Positions 12,477-24,546 of a DNA stretch of 64,000 nucleotides are shown one piece after another. Each line of letters starts with the position of its first letter. Positions within the stretch are counted from its first letter, which is position 1. The stretch comes from Biscogniauxia marginata (taxonomy: Eukaryota > Ascomycota > Sordariomycetes > Xylariales > Xylariaceae), in assembly GCA_022695795.1 (NCBI GenBank), contig MU404164.1, positions 62,001 through 126,000 of the forward strand, in the 5' to 3' direction. A program made the translations under genes and the position numbers. The notes under the pieces are model-generated. The model was not told the origin of the DNA and searched no databases. It worked only from the letters and a program-made list of their open reading frames with translations.

Positions 12477-13517
12477 ATGGCGTCAGCTATAGAGCCCCAG
12501 AACCTGCTCAACCGCAACGGCCTTAGCCTCGGGATCGGCGCCGCCTTGAACGGTAGCACCGGTCCGCATAACAAAGATCCATCGTCATCGATGCCGACAC
12601 CGCAGGCGCCTCCCTCACCTCCGGCCACCGATACAGACACGGAGACCGACTTGGATGACCCGACCGTACCACGCCGGCTAGCTAGCCCACAAGGTGACGT
12701 AGGAGTAGAAGCCGATGCAGAATCAGACGCTGGCAGGAGCTCGTACGAATCATCTGTCGCGTCGCCGGTGACGTCCCCCCCATACTGGACGTTCGACCGC
12801 AGCCAGTCAAGCACCAGCTACCCCTCGGACAACCAGGCCGCCAATAACTATGCGAGCGGCCACTCGAGGACGATCTCGAGCGCCTCGGTCGACACCATCC
12901 CCGCGGGCGGCATCATCCTGCGGGACAACGAGAACAGCAGCTTTGACGAGCGGGGCAGCGCTTGCTGGGCTAAGAGCGTCGAGGTGACAGACTACGTCTT
13001 GGTCAACGGGAGCCCTACCAACATCGGCGCCTTTGTCGTGTGGAACATACGGGTTGAGACACTAAGCGTAAGCAGATTTCAACACCCCCCTCCCCCTTTC
13101 CTCCCCCCTTGGATTCCTAAAATAGTAGTAGCCGTAGTTTATGGTTAAGGAAAAAAGGACCAAAAGACTAGGGCGGGGAGCTAACAGGGCTCTTTTCTCT
13201 AGGGGAGCTACATGAACATCCGCAAGCGGTACTCAGAATTCGACGACTTCCGGTGGCGTCTCACGCGCACGTTCCCCGGTTTTGAAGCGGCCGTGCCGGA
13301 GCTGCCGCCCAAGAGCCTCATCTCCAAGTTCAGGCCGCGGTTCCTGGAGCAGCGGAGGGCCGGCCTGCAGTATTTTCTCAAGTACGCGTTCCTACCTCCT
13401 CTCATCCATTCCTTATTTTTTTTTTCTTCCGCTGACGAGAAGTTGTTTCGTAGTTGTATATTACTGAACCCCGAGTTCTCCGGCTCGCCCGTGCTCAAGG
13501 AGTTCCTATTCTCATGA
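12477..13517 (+). CDS. YPT35: PX-domain endosomal/vacuolar adaptor YPT35-like
   Basis: Exons are 12477-13067, 13203-13381 and 13454-13517, giving 277 residues. The N-terminal ~145 residues are a disordered Ser/Pro/Asp-rich region. The C-terminal ~130 form a PX phosphoinositide-binding domain, with IRKRYSEF at residues 203-210 (the Arg-Tyr core contacts PI3P in the family), a PPK motif in the loop and a final LNPEFSGSP helix. Yeast Ypt35 recruits the lipid-transfer protein Vps13 to endosomes and vacuoles through an N-terminal PxP-type motif, so a similar role is inferred. The second intron (13382-13453) is 72 nt, a multiple of three, and has no stop. A naive frame reads straight through it and inserts 24 residues inside the PX domain. 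Splicing restores the continuous FLNCILLNPEF sequence, which fits the domain. Confidence 0.85.
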
Positions 13518-13633
13518 AATAGCACGTTACAACAACGATGACGAATGATTACGACGATGAAACGATTTCAATATGGTCTGCTGCTGCTATTACTGCTCCT
13601 CCGCCTGGATACATATACATAATTTAACCCTCT

Positions 13634-13660
13634 AACCGAACCGAACCGAACCGAACCGAA
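13634..13660. repeat. AACCG pentanucleotide tandem repeat
   Basis: About 5.4 copies of a 5-bp unit (AACCG), perfect, 117 bp past the YPT35 stop codon. Confidence 0.9.
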
Positions 13661-14607
13661 TTTGGAAGTCTGGTCGATCGTACCTGATCCGATTGGGTCT
13701 ATCTGTTCCGCCGAAAAGGGAAAAAAGAATTAAGAGAAATCTGGATAAGAATGAAGACCTCCTAGACCTAGACTTAGATCTAGATCCAGACATGCATGAA
13801 TATTTCACCAGAGTAGGAAAGGAGACCGGGGCCGTGGGGGCCGTGAGGAGCCTAGAGGGAGAGTTTCTTCACATATGGAAAAAGAAAGGGGGGAGGGAGG
13901 GAGATCTCCGGACAGAACGAAGATAATGCTAATCTTTTCAATGATTTACGCGAAGAGGAAGAATAACCAAAATTTGGCTCTTTTTTTCTTGGAGCCCTTC
14001 CTCTAAGTAGGAGCGGGCTAGGATTTTTTTTTTCTTCCATTCTATTATATTATATTCTACCCTATTCTGTCTTATCATCATTCGGAAGCGGTCCAAGATT
14101 GTATAGCCCAGCGTGACAGCTTTCGTAAGCCAGGAGGACTTTTAATTTTATTTGGTTTCAAATTAAAGGGGGTGTATATAAATATATATATATATAGCAA
14201 GCAGGAGAGGGGGTTGAGAGAGGATGAATACAAGTCCTTTTCTTATATGCCATCAAAGTCTATCGAAACGTGCGTGCGGTCTACATATACAGCAAAAACA
14301 AAAACGAAGAACTTCTTGTCTAGGCCGTGATTTATATACCCTCCCATACCCCATACTTAGACTCAGACACGGAAACCTCTAATGTAACCTGCCCGCGAGC
14401 CGGACCGTAATGGTGTAAGAGCACGCTCATCACAGTAATGCAACGTCCTCCCGTAATGCATCCACCAACCGCGCTCTACCGACCAGGAGGTAAAAAAGTA
14501 TCAAACCCAGAGACCAGAAAGGTCTAAAATTACCAAACAGTTCTCATGACCAGGCAAGCGCGATGCAGTGCAGATGCAGTGCAGCCCTCCTTTCCTATCT
14601 ATCCTGC

Positions 14608-14609
<2 letters not shown>

Positions 14610-14638
<29 letters not shown>

Positions 14639-14641
14639 ACC
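14610..14641. repeat. CAGAC pentanucleotide tandem repeat
   Basis: Six perfect copies of CAGAC with flanking C, located in the 3' flank of the SYM1-like gene. Confidence 0.9.
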
Positions 14642-14778
14642 GGAACATCCCTTCTCTATTTTTTTTTCTCCTTCCCCATTCCCTGAATACCGATTAGCTT
14701 AGTAAACCAACCACACATCTCCCTGTCTCCAGGCCAAGGCTTGCCGCGATTTCAAGGCGTTGCCGTTGTCGTCCTTTT

Positions 14779-15800
14779 TCACTTCTGGCTGTTGACCATG
14801 CTGAGGTAGCAGTTCCAGCCGATGCTGACGACGTTGACGACGAGGACGCGGTGCTCGAGGGGGACGAGCTTGAAGTTGGCCATCTGGACGAAGGGCCAGA
14901 TGAGGTAGTTGGTCTGGAGGGCGGGGACGTAGCTCTTGGCGAGCTTGTCCCGGGGGGAGGAGCCCTCCATGACGGCCATGCTCGAGAGGAAGACGCCGAT
15001 GAAGGTCGGCGCAAAGAGGAGCTGGTCCGCCGCCACGCGCGCCAGCATCTCGGCGTTCTTGTTCCGCAGCACCACGTGCCGCTGCAGGATCCCGAACCAG
15101 GTCGTCGCCGCGGGACCGAAGACGGCTGTCGGGCCGCCGGGCAAATTTCATGCGCGCGTCAGCTTCCCCTTCTCCATAATATAAAAATTTTCTTCTTCGG
15201 TGTTTGCTGGGAGGGGGGGGAGGAGTGGGATGGGTGGGCCGGGGCTTATGCACATAAATCAAGTGGGTTGTTATGAGAGACTTGTTTATGGGAGAGGGGA
15301 GTGGGAATGATGTGAGATTTGGGTGGGAGGAAAAAAAGTGTCGTGATCGCAATGGAGATCAGGCAGATGATGGAAACAAGGTAGGTACGGAGGTGTAGAT
15401 CATGGGAATCAGAGGAGACGATGTAGGACTTACCTCCACCGTAGAGGAACATGCGCCCCGTGCGGGCGAGCTCGTGCTTCTCGAGGCCCTTCTTCTCGAC
15501 AGCCTGCTGTGCCGTAATGTCGCCGACGGCGAACAGCACGGCCGTGGTGACGGCCTGCGTGAGCAGCGGCCGCGAGGCGAGCTTACGTTGGTACCTGCGA
15601 ATTCATTTTCCTAACTATCAACCATCGCGAATTCTCTTTGACGATTCTTTCTCTCCCCCCCTCTCCTCCCAGACGGCTTTATGTTCATGGCCGCGTCCCT
15701 CCGAAGAAGGGGGTTTTATCCTCTTTCGTCCTTGTCGGCATCGGGTCGGGGGAGGAGGAGAGGCGAGGGTTTTTTGGGGATATTCTTACCAGCGAAGCAT
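14779..15800 (-). CDS. SYM1: Mpv17/PMP22-family mitochondrial inner-membrane protein SYM1
   Basis: Exons in transcript order are 15800-15790 (11 nt), 15594-15434 and 15125-14779, giving 172 residues, the usual SYM1 length. The protein starts M-L-R-W-Y, then LASRPLLTQ. It carries the family motifs [27 protein letters not shown] and the conserved WPFVQMANF...VPLEHRVL...GWNCYLS near the C-terminus. Four membrane segments are expected. Yeast Sym1 is a stress-induced inner-membrane channel-like protein that supports mitochondrial function and mtDNA stability at high temperature. The second intron (308 nt) is long for this genome. The 11-nt first exon is supported by the preserved Trp codon split across the junction and by the standard N-terminus, but needs transcript proof. 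Confidence 0.9.
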
Positions 15801-17478
15801 GTTTATATATATATGTGTGTATGGGCCAAGATCCTGATTCTCTGGTCGCGCCGATATTTAAATAGGTACCTAAGGTAGGTAATCCAATTGTGCCAATAGA
15901 GTTTGCCGAAGGGACGGGTGGACTAGAGAATTGAATTTCCTGATGTCACGATTGGGTTTGGGTTGGTCGGTCTGCAGAAAGAAACTTAGGATCACCCTTA
16001 CGATGAAGAGGAGAAGGAAAGAAGGTGGTTTCTCTTTAGATTTTGAGGCTCCAGAGGTGTGATCTCATAAGTGGAGAAATGGGCTCGATTTTTCAAGAGT
16101 CGGTGGACGAGGAGGACCAGCGACTGGTTCTCGGCGATGGATCCTTGCCCGAGTAGAGCCAAGTTGGGGTTGCCCACGGGGTAGGTTGATATAAATAACA
16201 GATAGACTTCGTACGTAGATAGAGAAAAAAAACAAGAATAGAAATTACGTACAAGAAATAGTATATACCTCCTAATGCACTTTGAGAAATTACCTATCAA
16301 ACTGCGACTCTTGATGAAAGAGCTGGGAATATTCACGATCTCATCTTCCTATCGCCTTCCAAGTTCAAGTCTAGCATGGAGCTAGGGACACTCGATGGTC
16401 AGAGCTCCTATCCCCTTTTTGCTAGTGCGATTTGCTCGCCCAAGCTGCCAGGTTCAACGTGGTGGGGGGGTCCTTGTTGTTGGGGGGGGCCCTCATTTCA
16501 CTTTTCACGTGTTACGAAGTACATGTAGCTTTGTGTTCCGTACTTCAAGTACTAAACTTATGTCTGTCACGTGGTATATGTAGCTGGTTGCAAGGATGTG
16601 TGCTGAATAAGGCTAAGCGTGGTTTTATTTAAAATGATGAGATAAATTTATAAGGCATTTAACCCAAGGCTCTACAATATTAAGTTTTAGGATATGCATA
16701 TATAGCGGGATATAACAAGCCTTCTAGCCTAATAATAGGCTACAAGTGCCGTAGCTGTCAGTCAGTATCCACTCGTACCTCTCCTCCGTTTATGCTCTCA
16801 CTCTGTTTTATGACTAGCTGCCGCCTTAGCTTTTACCGTCGCTGGCCTGCCAAGCAGGAAGCCAACATTACAACATAAACAATACTTGATATATCCTAAA
16901 AGACAGCCAATGAAAGCAATGTCTCCTTCACGACGAGCGGTCAAACGTACGATAGGTAGCGACGATGTAAGGTACCAGGCACTAGCAAAACTGCGCCCCC
17001 ATGGCAGGCGTTGCTTGGCTACCTACGTTGATGAGGATGGAATTACGAATGAATCACCAGTAGAACGAATGCATGAGACTGTGACACCTCACGCCAAGGC
17101 AATCGTCATTGTTGGTCATGCGCGCTGTCGAGTTGTACTGGAGCGTCAGGCTCAGTGCATAGATCGGGTATTTCCTCCTAATCAGCCTTTGCCAACTTCC
17201 GTCATTGATTCCAGCGTTTCCAGCAGGCTTGGAACCTGCGCTGTGGCGAAATCATAAAGTACCAAGTCGCTCCATACTTTTGACCAAACAAGAACCTGAG
17301 CTTCCCCGTCTCGTTTCCACATGCCTTCCTGCAGATTGCGATACATTTACTGCCGTACATCCACCTCTTTTCGACCTGCAACAGCACGACTTCTGTGAGG
17401 CAGTCGCTGTTCTAGCCTGCCAAAGGCTCTAGGACTTCTTTGTTCTCACAGCCTCATACAGCAGACTCCGAGGTCAAG
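15801..17478. other. Divergent intergenic region between SYM1 and the Ca2+-ATPase
   Basis: Holds both promoters. A TATATATATA run lies just upstream of the SYM1 ATG (about 15802-15812), and a short ACCTAAGGTAGG tract at about 15868. A pyrimidine run ending in CAG at 17451, 27 bp before the ATPase ATG, could be the 3' end of a 5'-UTR intron. The frame at 16886-17257 has no recognisable domain and is not called. Confidence 0.45.
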
Positions 17479-20400
17479 ATGGCGGCATCGGAAGATACAA
17501 CAGAAAATGCCGGCACACCACCGCCAGCTAAGCCAGGCCATGGCACAAATGCCTTCACCTTGGACCTGGCCGATGCCCTCACGCCCGATCCCGGCACGGA
17601 GGATACCTTCATCACCCACGACAATAAATTCGCCTTCTCACCCGGTCAGTTATCTAAGATGCTGAACCCCAAGAATCACAATGCCTTCTATGCTATGGGA
17701 GGCTTGGCGGGCTTGGAGAAAGGTCTTCGGACCGATAGAAATACTGGTTTGAGCGTCGACGAGACGGCCCTCGATGGCCTTGTTACCTTTGAGGAAGTTG
17801 CTATGAAAAATGCCCCCAAGTTTGGCCATCTTGGCGACACCCTCCCCGAGTCCAAGAACCCAACCGAGAAATCACACCCTTCGCCTGAAGGCAAATCCGC
17901 TGGCTTCATCGATCGGAAGCGTATCTTCGCTGAAAATCGACTCCCGGACAAGAAGTCCAAGACGCTTCTCGATCTTGCTTGGCAAACATATAACGACAAG
18001 GTCTTGATTCTCCTGACCATTGCTGCCGTCGTCTCCCTCGCTCTTGGCTTGTATCAGACTTTTGGCGGCAGTCACGAAGATGGCGAGCCTCGTGTGGAAT
18101 GGATCGAGGGTGTTGCCATCTTAGTCGCAATTATCATCGTTGTCCTTGTTGGGACACTCAACGACTGTAAGTCACATCTTTTCGAACCACACTCTCTCTC
18201 TACATCAGCACGCAGATCTAACTTTCTAAAGGGAACATGCAACGCCAGTTCAATCAACTAAACAAGAAGCAAAGTGATCGTACTGTCAATGTGGTCCGGT
18301 CCGGAAAGGCTATTGAAATCTCCATCTTTGACCTATTGGTTGGCGACGTTGCACTCCTTTCTGTGGGAGACCTAGTGCCAGTCGATGGTATTTTCATCGA
18401 CGGACATGGCATCAAGTGCGATGAATCTTCTGCGACAGGCGAATCGGATCTGATGAAAAAAGTACCTGCAGATAAGGTCTTTGCCGCCCTTAGTGAGATG
18501 GCTGAAGGGAAAGCAGGCAACATCAACGTTGATAAGCTCGACCCCTTCATCATCTCGGGCAGTAAAGTCCAAGAAGGGTCGGGTTCCTTCCTTGTCACTG
18601 CTGTTGGTGTCAACTCGAGCTATGGTAGTATCACCATGTCCCTAAGAACCGAACAAGAAGACACACCCTTACAGAGAAAGCTCAATGTCTTAGCTGACCA
18701 GATCGCGATTTTCGGTGGAGGAGCGGCCCTGGCTCTCTTTATCGCCCTCTTCATCAAGTTCTGCGTTGGGCTACCAGCCAGCCAATCGACCCCGGACGAG
18801 AAGGGAAAAGAATTCTTAGAGCTCTTCGTCGTCAGCGTTACTGTGGTGGTAGTTGCAGTGCCCGAGGGACTTCCACTCGCCGTTACTTTGGCACTTGCAT
18901 TTGCTACGACCAGGATGATGAAAGATAACAACCTGGTTCGAATCTTAAAGGCCTGCGAGACCATGGGAAATGCTACTACGATCTGCTCTGACAAGACAGG
19001 TACTTTGACCGAGAACAAGATGAAAGTTGTCGCCGCAACTTTGAGTAAAGACATCCGCTTTGGCGGCAACGAAGATGCCATGGATGACAAAGTCAAGTCT
19101 GGTAATTATGCCGACGTGGACCTGGAGGCCAAAACACCCGCAGACGCCGCACCGAGGGAATCTATGCCGGGCGACTCTCTGCCGGGTGACTCCGCTAGCG
19201 AGTTTGTCCAGGCCTTACATGACAACACGAAGCAATTGATTATCCAATCAAATGCAGTCAATTCCACCGCTTTCGAAGGCGACCAGGATGGGAAAAAGAC
19301 CTATATAGGTTCTACAACTGAAGTTGCGTTGCTGACGTTCAGCCGAGACCACCTCGCCGCCAGACCGGTCCAAGAGGAGAGAGAGAATGCGAACATAGTT
19401 CAGCAAGTTCCCTTTGACTCTTCCGCTAAGTATATGGCAACAGTCGTCAAGCTACCCGATGGAAGATTTAGAGCTTACGTCAAGGGTGCGTCGGAAATCG
19501 TTCTCGACAAATGTACCCGAACCATCGCAGACCCTAGCAGCGGCGACCTTTCCTCGGTAGAGATGACAGAGGAAGACCGCGAAATCTTCAATCAGACAAT
19601 CGCTTCATACGCTGGCCAGGCTCTCAGAACCATTGGGACTACATATCGAGATTTCGAGTCTTGGCCTCCTGCGGGTGCTGAGGCTGCGGATGATCCTAAA
19701 TCAGCCGACTTTAGCAAGGTTCATGACCATATGACACTGATCACTATATTCGGAATCCAGGATCCGCTTAGACCGTCTGTCATCGGTGCCCTTAAAGACT
19801 GTCGACGAGCTGGTATCGTTGTCCGCATGGTGACGGGCGACAACATCCTGACCGGAAGCGCCATTGCCCAACAGTGTGGAATCTACCATCCAGAACAGGG
19901 AGGTATTGCAATGGAAGGGCCTGAGTTCCGCCGAAAGGGCGAGCAAGAGCTAAAAGAACTCGTGCCTAACTTGCAAGTCCTCGCCCGGTCTAGCCCAGAA
20001 GACAAGCGTATCCTGGTGCAGACTCTCAAAAGTCTCGGGGAAACCGTCGCCGTTACAGGTGACGGCACGAACGACGCGCCAGCCCTGAAATTAGCTGACG
20101 TTGGTTTCGCGATGGGAATTACCGGTACTGAGGTGGCTAAAGAAGCAGCAGACATTATCCTATTAGATGACAATTTTGCTTCGATTATCAAGGGTGTCTG
20201 TTGGGGTCGTGCCGTCAATGACAGCGTTAAGAAGTTCTTGCAAGTAAGTCTGCAGTCCCGAGTCCTTTCGTTCATTTATATCCATGCTAACATCATTTCA
20301 AGTTTCAACTTACGGTCAACATTACGGCTGTTGTATTAACCTTCGTTTCGGCTGTCTATTCGGACGAGGAACAATCCGTCCTCAACGCCGTGCAGCTGCT

Positions 20401-21235
20401 TTGGGTAAATCTAATCATGGATACCTTCGCGGCTCTAGCGCTAGCTACCGACCCTCCAGCCCCCAGTGTTCTGGATCGCAAGCCCGACAGGAAGTCTGCT
20501 CCTCTCATTACGGCTCGAATGGGCAAGATGATCATTGCACAGGCCATTTGCCAGTTGGCCATCTCTTTTGTCCTCTACTTTGGAGGCTCTACGCTACTCG
20601 GATACCGCAGTGACGATCCAGATTCGCAGATACGGCTGAACACGCTAGTCTTCAACACCTTCGTCTGGTTGCAGATCTTCAACGAATTCAATAACCGACG
20701 ACTGGATAACCGACTTAATATTTTCGAAGGTATCACTCGTAATTGGTTCTTTGTGGTCATCAACATTATTATGATCGGTGGACAAGTGCTCATCATCTTC
20801 GTCGGTGGACAAGCGTTCAAAATCGTCCCGCTAGATGGCAAGGAGTGGGGAATATCGATCGGACTAGGAGCCATCTCCGTCCCCTGGGGCGTCGTTGTGC
20901 GCAAGTTCCCAGACTCGTGGGCAGCAGCAATCGGGAGGACTGTGAGCTGGCCGTTTGTCAAGCTTTACGCACTCCTGCCTTCGTTCAAGAAGAAGAACAA
21001 GAAGGGGGATGCCGAGACGGCAGAGGGCGGCAAGGCGGTAAATCACACGGATCCGGACTCGGATGACTTCATCCGGCCGTCCCTGAGAACGATGACCAGC
21101 ATCAGGGGACCTAGGGTCAGCGAGCACATCGGTCTCCGACAGCGGGTGCACAAGGTTAAGGGCAAGGCAAAGGAGAAGACCAAGGAGAAGTTGCACGGAA
21201 CGAAGGAGGAATCAGAGACGGGATTTCCCAAGTAG
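17479..21235 (+). CDS. PMC1: P-type Ca2+-ATPase, PMC1/NCA-2 type (P2B)
   Basis: Pumps cytosolic Ca2+ into the vacuole or out of the cell using ATP. Exons are 17479-18166, 18232-20243 and 20303-21235, giving 1210 residues, close to yeast Pmc1 (about 1170). Introns of 65 and 59 nt have GTAAGT donors, and both joins restore conserved sequence (NDWNMQRQF; KKFLQFQLTVNITAV). Diagnostic motifs are TGES in the actuator domain, the PEGLP membrane motif, the phosphorylation site DKTGT at D483, and the hinge GDGTNDAP at 839-846. The last third has the C-terminal membrane helices (NLIMDTFAALALATDPP; FNTFVWLQIFNEFN), followed by a basic tail (KVKGKAKEKTKEK). Such pumps are typically induced through calcineurin/Crz1. 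I did not find a clear Crz1 element in the upstream region by eye. Confidence 0.96.
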
Positions 21236-21435
21236 AACTGAGCCTGAGCTTGGAGATGGTTCTTGTTTAGACGGGCATGCCTAATGCTCCAGGCAGAGAG
21301 ACCTGGCTTGGCTATTAATTTTTGTTATCTCTCCCCGGCCGCTTGTAGTAACTATGATGATAGTTTGCTTAGGTCTTAATTGTACAAGTTTATGGAAGTC
21401 GTGATGTGTATAGTTCAATGCTTGAAACGTAGCTT

Positions 21436-21494
21436 TTTATTTATTTATTTATTTATTTGATTATTTATTTATTTGATTATTTATTTGATTATTG
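21436..21494. repeat. TTTA/TTGA tetranucleotide microsatellite
   Basis: Imperfect ATTT-unit array interrupted by GATT units, 200 bp downstream of the Ca2+-ATPase stop. Confidence 0.85.
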
Positions 21495-23362
21495 TTGGAC
21501 TATGATTAACGTGAGTATGATTTAGTTTTTGAGCTTTTAACGGGGCTTGCCTGGATAATACTAGGGGATGATGGTTTGTCCGGGGGATTTCCTCTTTAAC
21601 TGGGAGGGCGAGGACGGTAGAGGAGGATATTGTGCCAAGGAGGGCGGCCGAGAACTTGACGAAGTGCATGTTGGCGTTGGCCTGTTAACCAGGGTGTTTG
21701 TTCTCGTGTCTTTCTGCGAGCTCCAGGTTGTAGCTTATGATTCTTTACTCAAATCTAGACAACCACTCTCCAGAGTATTCAAACGGTAGAACCTGTCCCT
21801 TTTCAAACTAAGCTCTTAAATTTCCGCCAAGTAGGGAAAGTCCTCTCGCGATCAACTTCGTGAAGAAGATAATTTGGCACGATTATAGTTACATCCGATG
21901 CCAGTACCGCAAGTTCCGGATGCTGTGAGGACTCCGTGAGTTGAGATGGCTCGTCCTATGGCATACCAGTGTAGCCGATCTGGCTACTATTGTGGCGTCC
22001 GTGATGAAAGAATATGCTTTTACGCAGGTGTAATATCTTAAATGGGATACTATTCATAGATCGACCTAAGCCAAAAGAAATGGGAGATGTACATGCTATA
22101 GATAAGTAGGTGACTACCTTCAGACTTAACTCTAAGATCTATTAACTACACAAAAATAAGCAATATTATCATGGATATCACACCGAGGTCGTAAGAAATC
22201 TTGACATTGCCTAGATTGGCTACGGAGGTCTGTAATCAGAAAACCTTGGCCGATAGTATCTTGCTGTTGAAAGCGGCGAGGCGTATGGTATGTGTATGCC
22301 GATACATAGCTTGGTTAAGATTAGTGTCGTAACCTCCCTAGGGTATATTAGGACAAGTATAAGGTGAGATAATTTGTGTGAATGAAAAGGTTAAGTTTAC
22401 ACAATATTGCATATGTAAATATAGACAAAAGTCATAATAATAAATAACTTGCCCGAGTCCTTATCATCTTGCATTTTTACTAAGAGGCTAGTCTTAGCGA
22501 ACTTTAATAGCCAATAGTCGCAATGTCTAGCATAATATAATTATGTTTGAATGCATCTAAAGGGACAGAAATACCTAGGATATATCTTAAGGTGTCATTA
22601 AATACCCAACCTTTCTAGAGGTATCCCAAATTTTTTAAATATATCCATACCACCTACGCTTATTCAGGTCTGCTAGACACCTATGTAATCCATTGGACCC
22701 AGTACAGATGATCTAGACGATGAACACATAAACAAAAGAGCCCAGTAACTATATGCCTCGCTACTAAATAAGCCTGGAATTCTATCATAGTGATGATCCT
22801 GGGGTCAGCATACTTCTGCACTCATGACGTGCATAAGATCTCGCGAGACTAAAGGGTTCTGTTCTTACCGCTGTCAACATACCGGGCTACAAACTGGAGT
22901 TGGACCTCGAAAGTCATCTCTGCGATAACCTTGTGGTTGTCCCACATAGCAGAATCTGACCAAAGGGTTCATGGTAGCAACATGATTCTTGCAAGGAAAG
23001 GTTTTGGTACCTTAAATTATTTTTTCTTATTTTTCTTTCTTAAAGTGCGTTACTCTCAAAAAAATATCAAGCAGAAGAAGGGAATGAATATCGGTATTTA
23101 TTCTTGCACGAGAATACCAAAGTACTTCGGGAATTTGAGGATCAGTATCCGCTTTCTTCCTTCAACCAGCGGTTGCTCTCTAGTGCGGCTTGTAAGGAAG
23201 TTCTTGTTCTTCAGGCACCACATTGCCTAATTTCTAAAAGGGGGAGGAGGGGGGGTTAATGTTGAAATACAGCTCCCTTAACAAGTTTATAAGGTTGGTT
23301 AAGCATTATATAGAAGTTTTGAGAAGCGATTATATCCGCCTCATAAACCACCTGGTCAGGGC

Positions 23363-23450
23363 GGGGGCGCGGGGGGGGGCGGCGGGGGGGGGGGGGCGGG
23401 CGGGGGCGCGGCGGGGGGAGGCGGAGGCGGGGTGGGGGATGGGGTGGGGA
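23363..23450. repeat. Extremely G-rich block abutting the gap
   Basis: About 90 bp with almost no A or T, made of G runs separated by single C or A, ending directly at the run of N. It could be a genuine G-rich tract that stopped assembly, or low-quality consensus at a contig end. Confidence 0.7.
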
Positions 23451-23460
23451 NNNNNNNNNN
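23451..23460. other. Assembly gap (10 N)
   Basis: Ten N characters. The round length suggests a placeholder of unknown true size. It marks a scaffold join, so distances and repeats across it cannot be trusted. Confidence 0.98.
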
Positions 23461-23522
23461 AATTTTTCACTGATTCACAATTAATTAATTACACTTTATT
23501 AATGACCACCACAACCAAACCA

Positions 23523-23551
<29 letters not shown>
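23523..23551. repeat. Poly-C run (29 nt)
   Basis: Perfect C homopolymer 62 bp right of the gap. Together with the G-rich block it brackets the gap, which is typical of a homopolymer-driven assembly break. Confidence 0.9.
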
Positions 23552-23555
<4 letters not shown>

Positions 23556-23574
23556 GCCGCTAGAGGCTTATCTA

Positions 23575-24090
23575 TGTTAATGATTAACTTTTTTTATATT
23601 AAATTAAGTTGAAAATTTTAAATTATCGCGGTTAAAATTTAAATAATTATATTAAAAAAACTTATTTTTAAATGTTTAAATATTTTATTTAATATATTAA
23701 TATAATTATATATAAAGTATATAAATAATAATAAATTATATAAAAAAAAGGAGGAGCCTTATAAGTTAAAAGTTTATAAACTTCATTTTATAAACTTTTT
23801 TTATTTAATTAAATTATTTAAAATTAAGGTTTATAAAGTCTTTTAAACTTTTATAACCTCGTATTATATATATAATAATATTTAATATATTAAAGTTTTA
23901 TAATATATATTTTAAATATTAATATTATTTAAAAAATCCGCTTTTTTATAAAGTTTTATTATTATAATTATTATAATATATTTTATAATATAAATAATTT
24001 ATAATTTTAATATTTAACTTTTATTTCTTTTAAAAATCGAAAAGATATTAACTTATTTAATAGTTTATAATAATATAATTTTATTAAAGT
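23575..24090. repeat. AT-rich island (RIP-like)
   Basis: About 515 bp made almost wholly of A and T, with many TATAA/TTAAT words and only isolated G or C. Composition changes abruptly at both ends (poly-C/GGTAGCC on the left, TACCTAGGTAGGACAGG on the right). Such islands in Pezizomycotina usually derive from repeats mutated by repeat-induced point mutation. That origin is inferred from composition only. Confidence 0.65.
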
Positions 24091-24546
24091 TACCTAGGTA
24101 GGACAGGACGCTGGACATTTCAATGTAAGATGGGGGATTATGTTGAGTTCGAGACTGTCATCGGCCCCCTAGTGGCTTGACTTTTGCCCCCCTTTAAAAT
24201 AAAGATGGGGCGGGGAAGCTGAATCGGACCAGGACAAGGTTAGGCTTAGACTCGCCCTCGGCCATAATTTGGAGATGCCCCCGCTCCCGCGCTGACGTTC
24301 CACCTTCTTACAACAACTTCCCTTCACCTCGCCTCTCCTCTCACTAGGCCACAACTCGCAACTCAGGCCACAGCCAGTCGGACAACCAGTCACTCATCTA
24401 TCTATCTTAATTTCCGTTGGTCTCACCTCACGTGGAATCAAAATTCATAAATAGTCAGAGGAAAAGAAGGGGCAGAGGGGGAAAAGGGAAAGGGGAATAT
24501 ATATATATATATAACTTATGTGAGGCACAGCGAAAAGTCCAGAACG

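Larger units (their letters stand above)
13518..14778. other. Convergent intergenic region between YPT35 and SYM1
   Basis: Contains two short tandem repeats (listed separately), a (TA)n-like stretch near 14175-14196 and poly-T/poly-A runs. The frame at 13693-13926 is Lys/Glu/Asp-rich low complexity, and I see no supported gene. Confidence 0.5.
21236..24546. other. 3.3 kb gene-poor region with assembly gap
   Basis: No supported gene. Contents: a TTTA-type microsatellite, a moderately AT-rich stretch (about 22060-22700), then an anomalous block at 23340-24090 with G-rich sequence, an N gap, a 29-nt C run and an AT-rich island (listed separately). The last 450 bp are the promoter side of the FAR1-type gene. 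A (TA)9-like run sits at about 24497-24513, only about 35-50 bp before its ATG. Confidence 0.55.

Noticed and set aside
14699..15352. 217-codon minus-strand frame over SYM1
   Set aside because: Covers the last intron and an alternate frame of SYM1. The frame with the conserved Mpv17 motifs is different.
16886..17257. 123-codon frame upstream of the Ca2+-ATPase
   Set aside because: No domain, no link in frame to the ATPase and no plausible splice to it. Treated as promoter and leader sequence.
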